From positions 1 to 48,779 of the forward strand of contig NZ_AJKS02000021.1 of the NCBI RefSeq assembly GCF_000265245.1: DNA of 48,779 bases, written 5' to 3'. Each line of letters starts with the position of its first letter. Positions within the stretch are counted from its first letter, which is position 1. This DNA comes from Halomonas smyrnensis AAD6. Its GTDB lineage: Bacteria > Pseudomonadota > Gammaproteobacteria > Pseudomonadales > Halomonadaceae. The position numbers and the translations under genes were made by a program. Shown piece by piece: positions 26,613-35,990 of this stretch. Below the pieces are notes generated by a model. That model was not told the DNA's origin and searched no databases. It saw only the letters and a list, made by a program, of their open reading frames with translations.

Positions 26613-26843
26613 ATGAACCAAGCCGAGTCCGAGCGCCCCCTCGAGGTCGCCTGCCCCCAGTGCCGCACCAAGGTGGCCTGGAGCGAGGACAACCCCTACC
26701 GCCCCTTCTGCAGCAAGCGCTGTCGCCTGCTCGATCTGGGCGCCTGGGCCGACGAATCGCACCGCATCGCCGGCGAGCCCGCCATGGACGAGACCGACAT
26801 CGATGCCCTGCTGGCCCGCGCCGATCGCGACGGCGGCGTCTAG
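26613..26843 (+). CDS. yacG: DNA gyrase inhibitor YacG
   Basis: A 76-residue zinc-binding protein. The four cysteines are in [10 protein letters not shown] and [14 protein letters not shown], the hallmark of YacG, which in E. coli binds GyrB and inhibits gyrase. The acidic C-terminal tail ([14 protein letters not shown]) is typical. It follows coaE by 43 bp and precedes the Tus-like gene by three bases. The pairing of a gyrase inhibitor with a replication terminus protein in one run is unusual. Confidence 0.93.
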   Translation: MNQAESERPLEVACPQCRTKVAWSEDNPYRPFCSKRCRLLDLGAWADESHRIAGEPAMDETDIDALLARADRDGGV

Positions 26844-26846
26844 CCG

Positions 26847-27719
26847 ATGACCAGCCATGCGCCCGAATACCAGCTGCTGGCTCGCCTGGAGGCCGCCTTC
26901 GACGGCCTGATCGAGACCAGCGAGGCACTGGTGAGCACCTGTCGAGACGAGGGCGGACAGACCTGGGCCTTCGGACGCGAACGTGCCGATGCCGACTGGC
27001 TGCACGAGGCGCTGCTGGACCTCTGGTATCAGGATGGGCAGGACGGACGCAGCACGCGCAGTCATGTGGGACTGGTGGCCGCCACGCCGGCGGTCATGGA
27101 CGCGGCCCTGCGGGTCAACGGCGCCAAGCAGGCCTTCGCCGACCTGCTGGCCAGGATTCGGGAGGAAGAGCCCTCACTGCTGCCCGAGATCAAGGCGGTG
27201 CTGCCCTTTCGCCATCCCGAGCTGCATACCCATCTGCGCGGCAGTGGCCTGGCGAGACTGCATCTCAAGCAGTGCTGGCGAGGCATTCCGCTGGCCCCGG
27301 CACCGGTGGCCAGGGTGCGCTTCGCCTGGTACTCGAGCGGGCGCTCCATCAAACGGCTGAGCGTGCGCGAGGCCGAGCAGAAGCTGCTGGCCCTCGATAC
27401 CGACGCCCCGCATGTGCGCATCCAGCTGCGCCAGCTGGCCGGCATTCCGGACGGCGAGCCGCTGGCCCAGGTGCAGACCCAGGCACCGCTGATGCGGGCC
27501 AACCTGTTCTTCACGGAACCGCTGGAAGACGGCCACCGGCGACGCGCCATGAACGTGGCGCTGCCGCTGTTCGTGCCGGCCGACGACGGCCGCCTGCCGG
27601 ATCACAACCAGCCGCCGGACCATCCCCCCCAGACGCGCACACGGGCGCGTCGCCGCGACGAGCGACTGGAGCAGGAGCCGCTGCTCCCGAGCCTCAGGGT
27701 CTATCGCTACCGTCGCTGA
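26847..27719 (+). CDS. tus: Tus-like DNA replication terminus site-binding protein
   Basis: A 290-residue protein that I assign to the Ter/Tus family by remembered alignment to E. coli Tus. ARVRFAWYSSGRSIKRLSVR plus EAEQKL aligns with the Tus stretch around [20 protein letters not shown], a DNA-contact region. ALPLFVPADDGRLP and the final LLPSLRVYRYRR align with the C-terminal strands. A His-rich segment (residues 123-129) falls near the Tus lock histidine. Tus binds Ter sites and blocks replication forks from one side. The C-terminal quarter carries an extra Arg/Pro-rich stretch (255-272). It starts three bases after yacG, so it is probably in the pilD-coaE-yacG transcript. No E. coli-type Ter site was seen nearby. 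Tus is best known in enterics; the function here is inferred. Confidence 0.72.
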   Translation: MTSHAPEYQLLARLEAAFDGLIETSEALVSTCRDEGGQTWAFGRERADADWLHEALLDLWYQDGQDGRSTRSHVGLVAATPAVMDAALRVNGAKQAFADLLARIREEEPSLLPEIKAVLPFRHPELHTHLRGSGLARLHLKQCWRGIPLAPAPVARVRFAWYSSGRSIKRLSVREAEQKLLALDTDAPHVRIQLRQLAGIPDGEPLAQVQTQAPLMRANLFFTEPLEDGHRRRAMNVALPLFVPADDGRLPDHNQPPDHPPQTRTRARRRDERLEQEPLLPSLRVYRYRR

Positions 27720-27759
27720 CGGCCGCGCCGGGCCTTAGGTGAAGCGCCTCAGGGGCATG

Positions 27760-28065
27760 TCAGGCAATGCGCCCGAGCCCCTGCAGCGTCCGCAGCAGAT
27801 CGCTGACGCTGTTCTCATCCTGGGCATAATCCTGCATCAACTCCCGGAGACGGCGCTCGAAGAGCTGCTGGCGACTCTCCGGCGCTTCCATGGGCAGCTC
27901 AGGCGGCTCATCCGGAGAACGAACCGGAGACCCGGTGGAAATATCCAGGGCCGGACCGGAAGTGTCGAGCTCACGCAACGCCTCGGCGAAGGCATCATCG
28001 AGTTCACGGAACTTGCGTAACTTCTCACGCTCATCCATGGGCTTTTGAAATCTGTGCTGTTTCAT
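27760..28065 (-). CDS. Hypothetical charged protein
   Basis: A 101-residue protein that I do not recognise. It has an N-terminal acidic/basic helix (DEREKLRKFRELDDAFAEAL), a Pro-rich middle (SPDEPPELPMEAPES) and a C-terminal helical part (QQLFERRLRELMQDY, SVSDLLRTLQGLGRIA). There is no signal peptide or membrane segment. It converges on the Tus-like gene. Neither the ATG at 28065 nor that at 28038 has a clear ribosome site. Codon use looks like that of its neighbours, so a real gene is more likely than not. Confidence 0.5.
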   Translation of the reverse strand: MKQHRFQKPMDEREKLRKFRELDDAFAEALRELDTSGPALDISTGSPVRSPDEPPELPMEAPESRQQLFERRLRELMQDYAQDENSVSDLLRTLQGLGRIA

Positions 28066-28386
28066 TCGCAACCAGTCGGTTCAAGGCCTGGCCAGAGGAG
28101 GAAGACAACGAGGGCCATGGCCGGGCGAGATAACAACACGATTATACCCGCCTCCCCCTCGACAAGCACCCATCCTGTGGCTTTTGGCGCCTATTATGTG
28201 CCGAAACGTTCATTACCCGGAGGCAAACTTGCCTTCGCCCCCGTTAGACTGCATAAAGCAGTGACTGTAGCCTTATAACGACATCAACCGACACACAGAC
28301 CACATTCCGGCAAGACGATCTGCCAGCCATCGATCACGACCGGCATCACGCAAGGCACTGGAAACAACGCAGCAAGGGAGTCGGGC
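28066..28386. other. Gene-free stretch with a 14-bp palindrome before the AraC-type gene
   Basis: 321 bp without a supported gene. AGGCAA-AC-TTGCCT (28221-28234) is a perfect palindrome and could be an operator for the downstream AraC-type regulator. TATTAT at 28192-28197 and TTATAA at 28273-28278 resemble -10 boxes but lack convincing -35 partners. Nothing else is recognisable. Confidence 0.4.
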
Positions 28387-29181
28387 ATGTGCCAAGACAT
28401 GATGCGCGCGGAAATATGGTTGCAGGACACGCTGGGCAACCAGAAGGGCATCGAGGAACTCGCCAGCAGGATTGGCTATTCCTCATCACAGGTCAGACGA
28501 CGCTTCCGGGATTACTTCGGACTATCACCGGGCGCCTATCGAGACAGACTGCGACTCGAAAAGGCCGCACGCCTGTTAATTCACACGACTTGCCATATCA
28601 GCCGGATCGCCAGCATCTGCGGGTATCAGAATCATTCGGCGTTTTCGCGCGCCTTTCAGCGTCATTACGGCCAGCCGCCGCGTCGCTATCGGCAGGCACG
28701 GCGCGTGTCGCTCAAGCGCCGCCTTAACGAGACCGAGGGATTCTCCTACGCCATCAGGGAGCTGCCCGCACGCAAGGCGGTGCTGACGCGCCTGTATCGA
28801 CCACAGCGGCTGCGTGACAACCTGCGCGACTGGCTCCGCCACACCGAGGGCGCCGAGGCCCTGCCCAGCCGCCTCGAGCAAGCCACCCCCTTGGCCATCT
28901 TCCATGATCGCCCACTGGAAGGCGCGCTGCCCCGGCTCGATCTCGGCATGCAGCTCAAGGCCCACAGCACCAGCCTGGCGCTGCCCCCGGCCTTCCGCAT
29001 GCTCGACCTGCCCCCCCAGCGCCACGCCTGCCTGCCGCTGCAGCATGCCAGCCAGCTGGATGACGCCGTACTGTACATGGCGTGCCGGGGCGTCTCCGGG
29101 GCCGGCGAGCCACTCAGCGGCGACCCTCCCCTGCTGCTGCAGACCGAGGACAGCCTGGAACTGCATGTTCCCCTGCTGTGA
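28387..29181 (+). CDS. AraC-family regulator with GyrI-like effector domain
   Basis: A 264-residue regulator built like E. coli Rob. An N-terminal AraC double helix-turn-helix (residues 8-105: GIEELASRIGYSSSQVRRRF, then ISRIASICGYQNHSAFSRAF and QRHYGQPPRRYR) is followed by a GyrI-like small-molecule binding domain (about 118-264). This N-terminal DNA-binding order is the reverse of classic AraC. Such proteins often answer to amphipathic or toxic compounds and control stress or efflux genes; the ligand here is unknown. AAGGGAG precedes the ATG. Confidence 0.85.
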   Translation: MCQDMMRAEIWLQDTLGNQKGIEELASRIGYSSSQVRRRFRDYFGLSPGAYRDRLRLEKAARLLIHTTCHISRIASICGYQNHSAFSRAFQRHYGQPPRRYRQARRVSLKRRLNETEGFSYAIRELPARKAVLTRLYRPQRLRDNLRDWLRHTEGAEALPSRLEQATPLAIFHDRPLEGALPRLDLGMQLKAHSTSLALPPAFRMLDLPPQRHACLPLQHASQLDDAVLYMACRGVSGAGEPLSGDPPLLLQTEDSLELHVPLL

Positions 29182-29205
29182 CTGACACCTGAACCCAAGA
29201 CACAA

Positions 29206-29230
29206 AGACGCCGCCCAAGGGGCGGCGTCT
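29206..29230. terminator. Terminator hairpin between the AraC-type gene and mvaT
   Basis: A perfect 10-bp stem (29206-29215 with 29221-29230) with a five-base loop lies between convergent genes. Short T-rich or A-rich flanks (CTTG; ACAA) make it a moderate terminator. Confidence 0.65.
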
Positions 29231-29277
29231 CTTGATGCCAGCCGAGCTTCGCCGTATACCCGGCCTTACCGCCGATA

Positions 29278-29655
29278 TCAGTCCTCGGTGCGCACCAGCC
29301 AGGACTCGACGGTCTCGGAACCGAACTCGTCTTTCCAGGCCTTCAGGGTCTTCTGATTACCGCCGCGAGTTTCGACGACTTCGCCGGTCTGCGGGTGCTT
29401 GTAGATCTTCAGCTTGCGCTTGCGACGGCTGCCGGCGCTGGGGGCCGCGGCCTTGGGCGCGGTACCGGGCTTGGGGTTCAGCAGTTCGATGACATCATTC
29501 GCGCTCTTGTCGAACTCTTTCATCAGGGCTTCGAGCTTGGTCTTGAATTCCAGCTCGGCCTTGAGGCGCTCGTCATTCTCCAGACGATCGAGTTCATCCT
29601 GGAGTTGCTTGAGCTGCTGTTCTTTCTGCATGTAATTGCTGAGCAGTGATGACAT
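29278..29655 (-). CDS. mvaT: MvaT-family nucleoid-associated protein (H-NS analogue)
   Basis: A 125-residue xenogeneic silencer of the MvaT/MvaU group. An N-terminal coiled coil (residues 1-60) for dimerisation, a Pro/Ala linker, and a C-terminal DNA-binding domain RKRKLKIYKHPQTGEVVETR followed by GGNQKTLKAWKDEFG. The R-GGN loop in that domain is the known AT-pincer that reads the minor groove of AT-rich DNA. Together with the protein at 10251-10544, this gives two distinct H-NS-type proteins within 20 kb. A promoter and an AT-rich region lie upstream. In the rpsA neighbourhood it occupies the place where ihfB is found in E. coli and Pseudomonas. Confidence 0.9.
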   Translation of the reverse strand: MSSLLSNYMQKEQQLKQLQDELDRLENDERLKAELEFKTKLEALMKEFDKSANDVIELLNPKPGTAPKAAAPSAGSRRKRKLKIYKHPQTGEVVETRGGNQKTLKAWKDEFGSETVESWLVRTED

Positions 29656-29697
29656 GTAATCGTTCCTTGTCTGGGGGAGTTTCGGGAATGCCTCGAT

Positions 29698-29726
29698 ATT
29701 ATTGCGCCTAAAGGCATATCACGCAA
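29698..29726 (-). promoter_or_regulatory. Candidate mvaT promoter
   Basis: On the minus strand, TTGCGT (complement of 29721-29726) and AATAAT (complement of 29698-29703) are 17 bp apart, about 45 bp before the start codon. Upstream of it, 29756-29815 is strikingly AT-rich for this genome, a likely binding region for H-NS-type proteins and thus for autoregulation. Confidence 0.5.
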
Positions 29727-29910
29727 CTACAGAACAACTCGCCAAGAGTTGAAGGCCACAGTTAAATATAAAACTGCCGCCAATAGCGCCTTTATTCATT
29801 ATTTTTAATATGATGGCCAATCTGCAAGTTGTCACCGATCCGCCGACATCCCGAAGACGACATCCCGAAAACGGCATCCACCAGGCCGGAAACCCGCCCT
29901 CGCAACCCAC

Positions 29911-29945
29911 AAAAAAAGAGGCGCCGCCCTCGCGGGCGGCGCCTC
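29911..29945 (-). terminator. Rho-independent terminator of rpsA
   Basis: A perfect 12-bp stem (29918-29929 with 29934-29945) and a TCGC loop, followed on the minus strand by seven T, lie 41 bp after the rpsA stop. Strong intrinsic terminator; it separates rpsA from mvaT. Confidence 0.93.
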
Positions 29946-29986
29946 CGGTCTAGCCAAGATTCGCTAAATGGGCAGGGCCCCGAATC

Positions 29987-31666
29987 TTAGTCCTGACCCA
30001 TCTGCTGCTTGATCAGGTCACCGATGGTGGTCGGGCCATCCTGGTCGGTTTCCTGCTGCTCGCGCAGCTTGGACATGTTGCGACGAGTGTCGTCCTGATC
30101 CTTGGCCTTGATGGACAGGCTGATCTGACGGCTCTTGCGATCGACGCTGACGATGCGCGCTTCGACGCTGTCGCCTTCGTTCAGCACGTTGCGCGCGTCT
30201 TCGACGCGGTCAGCGCTGATCTCGGAGGCCTTGAGCACGGCCACGACATCGGTCGCCAGCTCGACGTGAGCTTCCTTGGCGTCAACCTCGACCACGCGGC
30301 CGGTGACGACGGAGCCCTTGTCATTGACGGCGAGGTACTCGGCGACCGGATCGCTGTCCAGCTGCTTGATGCCGAGAGAGATGCGCTCGCGCTCCGGATC
30401 GATGGACAGGATGACGGCTTCGGCTTCGTCGCCCTTCTTGAAGTTGCGAACCGCCTCTTCGCCGGTCTCGGTCCAGGAGATGTCGGACAGGTGAACCAGG
30501 CCGTCGATGCCGCCTTCCAGACCGATGAAGATACCGAAGTCGGTGATCGACTTGATGGTACCGGCAACGCGGTCGCCCTTGTTGTACTGGGCGTTGAAGG
30601 TTTCCCACGGGTTGGCAGTGCACTGCTTGATACCCAGGGAGATACGACGACGCTCTTCGTCGATATCCAGCACCATGACGTCCACATCGTCACCGACCTG
30701 AACGACCTTGGACGGATGGATGTTCTTGTTGGTCCAGTCCATTTCGGAGACGTGAACCAGACCCTCGACACCCTCTTCCAGCTCGGCGAAGCAGCCGTAG
30801 TCGGTGAGGTTGGTGACGGTGGCGTGCACCTTGGTGCCTTCCGGGTAGCGAGCCTTGATGTTGACCCACGGATCCTCGCCCAGCTGCTTGAGGCCCAGGG
30901 AGACACGGTTGCGCTCGCGATCGAACTTCAGCACCTTGACGCTGACTTCGTCGCCGACGGACACGATCTCGCTCGGATGCTTGATGCGCTTCCAGGCCAT
31001 GTCGGTGATGTGCAGCAGGCCATCGACGCCGCCCAGGTCGACGAAGGCGCCGTAGTCGGTCAGGTTCTTGACGATACCGACGATCTGCTGGCCTTCCTGC
31101 AGGGTGGCGAGCAGAGCTTCACGCTCGGCGCTGTTCTCGGCTTCGAGAACGGCACGACGGGAAACGACAACGTTGTTGCGCTTCGGGTCGAGCTTGATGA
31201 CCTTGAAGTCCAGTTCCTTGTTCTCAAGGTGCGTGGTGTCGCGCACCGGACGCACGTCGACCAGGGAACCCGGCAGGAAGGCGCGGATGGAATCCACGTC
31301 GACGGTGAAGCCGCCCTTGACCTTGCCGTTGATCACGCCCTTGACGATTTCTTCCTTCTCGAAGGCGGCTTCCAGGACCTTCCAGGCCTCGGCGCGCTTG
31401 GCCTTCTCGCGAGACAGACGGGTCTCGCCGAAGCCGTCTTCCACGGCTTCCAGAGCGACGTGGACTTCGTCGCCGACGGCGATGGTGAGTTCGCCGTTAT
31501 CGTCGCGGAACTGGGCCGCGGGAATCTGACCTTCGGACTTCAGGCCGGCATTGACGGTGACCCAGTCACCCTCGATGTCGACGACGGCAGCCGCGACGAT
31601 GGCGCCCGGCTCCATGTTGATGTCCTGGAGAGACTGTTCAAACAGTTCAGCAAAGCTTTCGCTCAT
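29987..31666 (-). CDS. rpsA: 30S ribosomal protein S1
   Basis: A 559-residue ribosomal protein that binds mRNA and helps recruit it to the 30S subunit. Six S1 (OB-fold) repeats are visible, the middle four with the RNA-binding pattern seen in [20 protein letters not shown] and AFKRI-like ends ([19 protein letters not shown]). Length equals the E. coli protein. AGGAAC precedes the ATG. It is the last gene of the gyrA-serC-pheA-tyrA/aroA-cmk-rpsA run and has a long leader of its own. Confidence 0.97.
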   Translation of the reverse strand: MSESFAELFEQSLQDINMEPGAIVAAAVVDIEGDWVTVNAGLKSEGQIPAAQFRDDNGELTIAVGDEVHVALEAVEDGFGETRLSREKAKRAEAWKVLEAAFEKEEIVKGVINGKVKGGFTVDVDSIRAFLPGSLVDVRPVRDTTHLENKELDFKVIKLDPKRNNVVVSRRAVLEAENSAEREALLATLQEGQQIVGIVKNLTDYGAFVDLGGVDGLLHITDMAWKRIKHPSEIVSVGDEVSVKVLKFDRERNRVSLGLKQLGEDPWVNIKARYPEGTKVHATVTNLTDYGCFAELEEGVEGLVHVSEMDWTNKNIHPSKVVQVGDDVDVMVLDIDEERRRISLGIKQCTANPWETFNAQYNKGDRVAGTIKSITDFGIFIGLEGGIDGLVHLSDISWTETGEEAVRNFKKGDEAEAVILSIDPERERISLGIKQLDSDPVAEYLAVNDKGSVVTGRVVEVDAKEAHVELATDVVAVLKASEISADRVEDARNVLNEGDSVEARIVSVDRKSRQISLSIKAKDQDDTRRNMSKLREQQETDQDGPTTIGDLIKQQMGQD

Positions 31667-31844
31667 GATGTTCCTACGTGATCAACGTTGTGCGGCAGGG
31701 CCGCTCCTCCGTACCACCAGCGAGTACGGGCCATTTCAGACTGCTCCCGGGGATGTTGGCGCTGGTTCGACCTGGCCGGGCTCACGGGGCACTTAAGGTG
31801 CCCGACCACGTCATCACATCGTTCCGGGAGCGCCGCAAGGGAGC
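31667..31844 (-). promoter_or_regulatory. rpsA leader region with hairpins
   Basis: 178 bp between cmk and rpsA. On the minus strand one hairpin (GGCACC-TTAA-type inverted repeat around 31793-31809) may end the cmk transcript. A second (31709-31714 with 31724-31729) lies 43 bp before the rpsA start, next to GGAGGAG. Gammaproteobacterial rpsA leaders are known to fold and serve S1 autoregulation, so such a role is plausible but not shown. Confidence 0.4.
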
Positions 31845-32534
31845 TCAGGTGCCGGAGGCGAGCCCACGCTGGGCCAGCAGCTCCGTCAGCCGATCCACCA
31901 CTTCCGGTATCGTCAGGCTCGTGGTGTCCAGCTCGACGGCATCTTCGGCCGGTACGAGTGGCGCCACGCTGCGTTGCATATCGCGCGCATCGCGTGCCTG
32001 AATCTCCTTGAGAAGACTCGATAGACTAGCATCCACCCCTGCCTCCCGCAACTGAAGCTGGCGACGATGCGCCCGCTCCTCGGCACTGGCCGTGAGGAAG
32101 ATCTTCAGCGGCGCATCGACGAACACCACGGTGCCCATGTCGCGCCCGTCGGCGACCAGCCCCGGGGCCTGGCGAAAGCCGTGCTGCCGCTTGAGCAGCG
32201 CCTCGCGCACCGCCGGCAGCGAGGCGACTCGCGAGGCCGCATCACCGACCTGCTCGGTACGAATCGTGCTCGTCGCGTCATCGCCCTCGAGCAGGATGCG
32301 CGCTTCGCCGTTCTCGGCCAGGAACACCACGTCCAGGGTCTCGGCGATGGCCGCCACCGCCGGCTCGTCATCCAGCGCCACGTCGTGCCGGGTGGCCGCC
32401 AGGGCCGTCAGCCGATAGAGCGCGCCGCTGTCCAGCAGATGCCAGCCCAGTCGCTCGGCGACCAGACGACTGATGGTGCCCTTACCGGCCCCGCCGGGGC
32501 CGTCGATGGTCAGTACCGGCGCCAGCTCGCTCAT
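31845..32534 (-). CDS. cmk: Cytidylate kinase
   Basis: A 229-residue nucleoside monophosphate kinase that phosphorylates CMP and dCMP. The P-loop is [19 protein letters not shown], the CMP-binding region [13 protein letters not shown], and [20 protein letters not shown] and the lid segment with paired arginines are present. Its ATG overlaps the stop of the tyrA-aroA gene (ATGA), indicating coupling. cmk before rpsA is the standard order in gammaproteobacteria. Confidence 0.96.
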   Translation of the reverse strand: MSELAPVLTIDGPGGAGKGTISRLVAERLGWHLLDSGALYRLTALAATRHDVALDDEPAVAAIAETLDVVFLAENGEARILLEGDDATSTIRTEQVGDAASRVASLPAVREALLKRQHGFRQAPGLVADGRDMGTVVFVDAPLKIFLTASAEERAHRRQLQLREAGVDASLSSLLKEIQARDARDMQRSVAPLVPAEDAVELDTTSLTIPEVVDRLTELLAQRGLASGT

Positions 32535-34828
32535 GACGCCTCCTGCTCTTCTTCGAGGGACAGCCCCACACGGCGGGCCAGATCCACGAAACCGGGGAAG
32601 GACGTGGCCACGTTGGCGCAGTCGTCGATGACGATCTCGTCGGAGGCTCTCAGGGCCGCCACGGCAAAGGCCATGGCGATGCGGTGGTCGCCCAGGCTGT
32701 CGATGCGACCGCCATCGTAGCTCGGGCCGTCGGCGCCCTGCCCTTCGAGGCGACCGACGATGTCGATGCCATCTTCATAGAGACGGTTCTCGACCCCCAG
32801 CACGGTGAGGCCATCGGCCATGGCCTTGAGACGATCGGATTCCTTGACGCGCAACTCGGCGGCATCGCGCAGCCGGGTCGTGCCCTCGGCATTGGCGGCC
32901 GCCACGAACAGCGCCGGAAACTCGTCGATGGCCAGCGGCACCTGGTCGACCGGAATGTCGATGCCCTTGAGCGGCGCATAGCGAATGTGCAGGTCGGCCA
33001 CGGGCTCACCGCCCACCTCGCGCTCGTTCTCGAGACGCAGGTCGGCCCCCATCTGCTGCAGGATATTGATCACGCCGATGCGGGTCGGGTTGATGCCCAC
33101 GTGCTCGAGCACCAGATCGGCGCCCGGCGTGATGGCGGCCGCCACCAGGAAGAAGGTCGCCGAGGAGATGTCCGACGGCACATCGATGGGCGCCGCCGCC
33201 AGCTCACCGCCGCCCTGCAGCCAGCAGGTATCACCCTGGCGCTCGACCTCATAGCCGAACCCGTTGAGCATGCGCTCGGTGTGGTCGCGGGTCGGCGCCG
33301 GCTCGCGCACCCGGGTCTCGCCCTCGGCATAGAGCCCGGCGAGCAGCAGGCAGGATTTCACCTGGGCGCTGGCCATCGGCATGTCGTAGGTGATGCCCTT
33401 GAGCGGCTGGCCACCCTTGATCTTCATCGGCGGGCGGCCGCCCTCGGCGGTCTCGATCACCGCACCCATCTCGCGCAGCGGATCGGCCACGCGACCCATG
33501 GGGCGCTTGGTCAGCGAGTGATCGCCGGTCAGCTCGGTATCGAACGACTGGCCGGCCAGCAGCCCGGCGAACAGGCGCATCGCCGTGCCGGCGTTGCCCA
33601 CGTAGAGCGGTCCGGCCGGCGCCTTGAGGCCGTGCAGGCCGACGCCGTGCACGGTGACGCGCCCCTGGTGCGGCCCCTCGATGGCCACGCCCATCTCGCG
33701 GAACGCCTGCAGAGTGGCCAGGCTGTCCTCGCCTTCCAGAAAGCCGGAGACCTCGGTCACGCCTTCGGCCAGGGCGCCGAGCATGATCGAGCGATGAGAG
33801 ATCGACTTGTCGCCGGGTACGCGGATGCGCCCGGTCACGCCGCCGCCGGGGCTGACCCGGTAGCGCAGCTGGTCTTGTGCTTGCATCTGGTATTCCGCCT
33901 GGTAACTGGTCTGGTTAAGCAGGGTATCGAAGTAGTGTCGGGCATGACTGGCGCGATCGAAGGTCGCCAGCATGGCATCGGTGTCGCCGCGCTCGACGGC
34001 GTCGCGCAGCCGGGCCACACCGGATTCGAAGTCGTCGAGGGCATGCAGCACGGCGTCGCGATTGGCGACGAAGATGTCACGCCACATCACCGGATCGCTG
34101 CCGGCGATGCGCGTGAAGTCGCGAAAGCCGCCGGCGGCGTAGCGGAAGATGTCGAGCCGCTCGTCCTGGCGCGCCAGGGTATCCACCAGCGAGAAGGCCA
34201 GCAGGTGCGGCAGATGACTGGTGCGGGCCAGCACCTCGTCGTGACGCTCCACGCCCATCTCCAGCACCTCGGCGCCGGCGCGCTCCCACAGCGCACGCAC
34301 CTTGCCCAGCGCCTCGGGATCGGTGGTCGGCTCGGGCGTCAGGATCACCTTGTGGCCGACGTAGAGCTCGGGGTTGGCCGCCGCCACGCCGCTCTTCTCG
34401 GAGCCGGCGATGGGGTGGCCGAGCACCAGATTCGGCGGCATGCTGCCGAACACGGCCTCGGCCGCTTCGCGAATGGCGCCCTTGGTGCTGCCCACGTCGG
34501 TGATCACCACTCCCTTCGCGATGGCATCCGCGTCGGCGAGCTCGGTCATGACCTGGCGCATCGCCAGCACCGGAACCGCCAGCACCACCAGGTCGACGCC
34601 GTCGAGCATCGACGCCAGGCGCGTGTCGCCGCGGTCGACCAGCCCCATCTCGATGCCGCGGGCGATCTCGTCGGCATCGGGGTCGCAGGCCAGGATTTCG
34701 GCACGCTTATCAGCGGCCCCGAAGCCGGCCGCGCCTTTCTCGGAGGCCCCGAAGCCGGCCTTGCGCAGGGCCGCGGCCAGCGAGCCGCCGATCAGGCCGA
34801 GACCGACGATCAGCACCCGGTCGGGCAT
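32531..34828 (-). CDS. tyrA-aroA: Bifunctional prephenate dehydrogenase / 3-phosphoshikimate 1-carboxyvinyltransferase (TyrA-AroA)
   Basis: A 765-residue fusion. Residues 1-300 are a TyrA dehydrogenase with the NAD motif [20 protein letters not shown] and the prephenate-site [11 protein letters not shown]. Residues from about 325 are EPSP synthase, beginning [20 protein letters not shown] and holding [13 protein letters not shown] and [11 protein letters not shown]. This fusion is known in Pseudomonas and Acinetobacter. It makes EPSP for chorismate and arogenate/prephenate products for tyrosine. Right after the glycine motif lies an in-frame duplication ([20 protein letters not shown]). The ATG at 34828 has AGGA nine bases upstream; ATG 34843, one base past the pheA stop, is an alternative. 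Confidence 0.95.
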   Translation of the reverse strand: MPDRVLIVGLGLIGGSLAAALRKAGFGASEKGAAGFGAADKRAEILACDPDADEIARGIEMGLVDRGDTRLASMLDGVDLVVLAVPVLAMRQVMTELADADAIAKGVVITDVGSTKGAIREAAEAVFGSMPPNLVLGHPIAGSEKSGVAAANPELYVGHKVILTPEPTTDPEALGKVRALWERAGAEVLEMGVERHDEVLARTSHLPHLLAFSLVDTLARQDERLDIFRYAAGGFRDFTRIAGSDPVMWRDIFVANRDAVLHALDDFESGVARLRDAVERGDTDAMLATFDRASHARHYFDTLLNQTSYQAEYQMQAQDQLRYRVSPGGGVTGRIRVPGDKSISHRSIMLGALAEGVTEVSGFLEGEDSLATLQAFREMGVAIEGPHQGRVTVHGVGLHGLKAPAGPLYVGNAGTAMRLFAGLLAGQSFDTELTGDHSLTKRPMGRVADPLREMGAVIETAEGGRPPMKIKGGQPLKGITYDMPMASAQVKSCLLLAGLYAEGETRVREPAPTRDHTERMLNGFGYEVERQGDTCWLQGGGELAAAPIDVPSDISSATFFLVAAAITPGADLVLEHVGINPTRIGVINILQQMGADLRLENEREVGGEPVADLHIRYAPLKGIDIPVDQVPLAIDEFPALFVAAANAEGTTRLRDAAELRVKESDRLKAMADGLTVLGVENRLYEDGIDIVGRLEGQGADGPSYDGGRIDSLGDHRIAMAFAVAALRASDEIVIDDCANVATSFPGFVDLARRVGLSLEEEQEAS
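34715..34760. repeat. 30-bp period direct repeat inside tyrA
   Basis: GGCCCCGAAGCCGGCC occurs at 34715-34730 and again at 34745-34760. The 30-bp offset keeps the frame and adds ten residues to the loop after the first strand of the NAD-binding fold in TyrA. Confidence 0.9.
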
Positions 34829-34844
34829 GGCATTCCGTTGCATC

Positions 34845-35936
34845 CTAGAGCACGCCCTGAGGATAGGAGCCCAGCACCTTGAGCTCGGCGGCGCGCAGGC
34901 GCACCTCCTCGAGCACCGCGGCAACCCGCGGCTCCTCGCGATGGCCCTTGAAATCGATGAAGAACACGTAGTTCCACACGCCGGTACGCGAGGGCCGCGT
35001 CTCTAGGCGCGTCATGTCGATCTGGTGGCGATGGAACGGCTCCAGCAGGTCGTGCAGGGCGCCGGGCTGGTTGCGCATGGCCACCACGATGGAGGTCTTG
35101 TCCTCGCCGGACATCGGCACCTGCTGGTTGCCGATGATCAGGAAACGCGTGGAATTGTCCGGGCTGTCCTCGATCTTCTCGGCCAGACGCGTCAGGCCGT
35201 AGAGCTTGGCGGCCATGTCGCCGGCAATGGCGGCGCTGTGCCACTCGGTCTTCACCAGGCGAGCCGCCTCGGCATTGGACGACACCGGAATGCGCTCGGC
35301 GTGGGGATAGTGGGCATCCAGCCACTTGCGGCACTGGGCAAAGGACTGCGGATGCGAGTAGATCCGCGAGACCTTGTCCGGGCGCGTGGTCTCGGCCACC
35401 AGCAGATGGTGATGAATGCGCAGCACCACCTCGCCGCAGATGCCCATGCCGGAATCCATGAAGGAGTCCAGGGTGTGGTTGACCACCCCCTCGGTGGAGT
35501 TCTCCACCGGCACCACGCCGTAGTTGACAGCACCGGCCTCCACTTCGCGGAACACCTCGTCGATGGCCGCCATCGGCAGGCTGACCGCACTCTCGCCGAA
35601 GTGCTTGAGCGCCGCCTGCTGGGTGAAGGTACCTTCCGGCCCCAGATAGGCGACCTTGACCGGCTGCTCCAGCGCCAGGCAGGCCGACATGATCTCGCGG
35701 AACAGCCGGGCCATTTCCTCGCCGTCGAGGGGCCCCGGGTTGAGCTCCATGATCCGCCGCAGCACCTGGGCCTCGCGCTCGGGCCGGTAGAACACGGCCT
35801 TGGGGTCGCCCTGGGTCTTGACCTCGGCCACGCGGCGGGCACACTCCGCCCGCTCGCTGATCAGCCGCAGGATCTCGCCGTCCAGCTCGTCGATACGCTG
35901 ACGCAGCGAATCGAGATTGATGGGGGCATCACTCAT
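34845..35936 (-). CDS. pheA: P-protein: chorismate mutase / prephenate dehydratase
   Basis: A 363-residue bifunctional enzyme for phenylalanine synthesis. An N-terminal AroQ chorismate mutase (about residues 8-90: LRQRIDELDGEILRLISERA), then prephenate dehydratase (KVAYLGPEGTFTQQAALKHF, VPVENSTEGVV, STRFLIIG) and a C-terminal ACT domain (SIVVAMRNQPGALHDLLEPF, LTRLETRPSRTGVWNYVFF) for feedback control by phenylalanine. AGGGAA precedes the ATG at 35936. In Pseudomonas a hisC aminotransferase gene lies between pheA and tyrA-aroA; here the two are only 16 bp apart. Confidence 0.96.
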   Translation of the reverse strand: MSDAPINLDSLRQRIDELDGEILRLISERAECARRVAEVKTQGDPKAVFYRPEREAQVLRRIMELNPGPLDGEEMARLFREIMSACLALEQPVKVAYLGPEGTFTQQAALKHFGESAVSLPMAAIDEVFREVEAGAVNYGVVPVENSTEGVVNHTLDSFMDSGMGICGEVVLRIHHHLLVAETTRPDKVSRIYSHPQSFAQCRKWLDAHYPHAERIPVSSNAEAARLVKTEWHSAAIAGDMAAKLYGLTRLAEKIEDSPDNSTRFLIIGNQQVPMSGEDKTSIVVAMRNQPGALHDLLEPFHRHQIDMTRLETRPSRTGVWNYVFFIDFKGHREEPRVAAVLEEVRLRAAELKVLGSYPQGVL

Positions 35937-35990
35937 CGGTGGTTCCCTTTTCCTCGGGGCCACGCCCCGTTGTCATACGGAGATTCAGGC

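Noticed and set aside
26570..26846. Ter site controlling the Tus-like gene, as TerB does for E. coli tus
   Set aside because: No sequence close to the E. coli core GTTGTAAC was found here; a diverged site cannot be excluded by eye.
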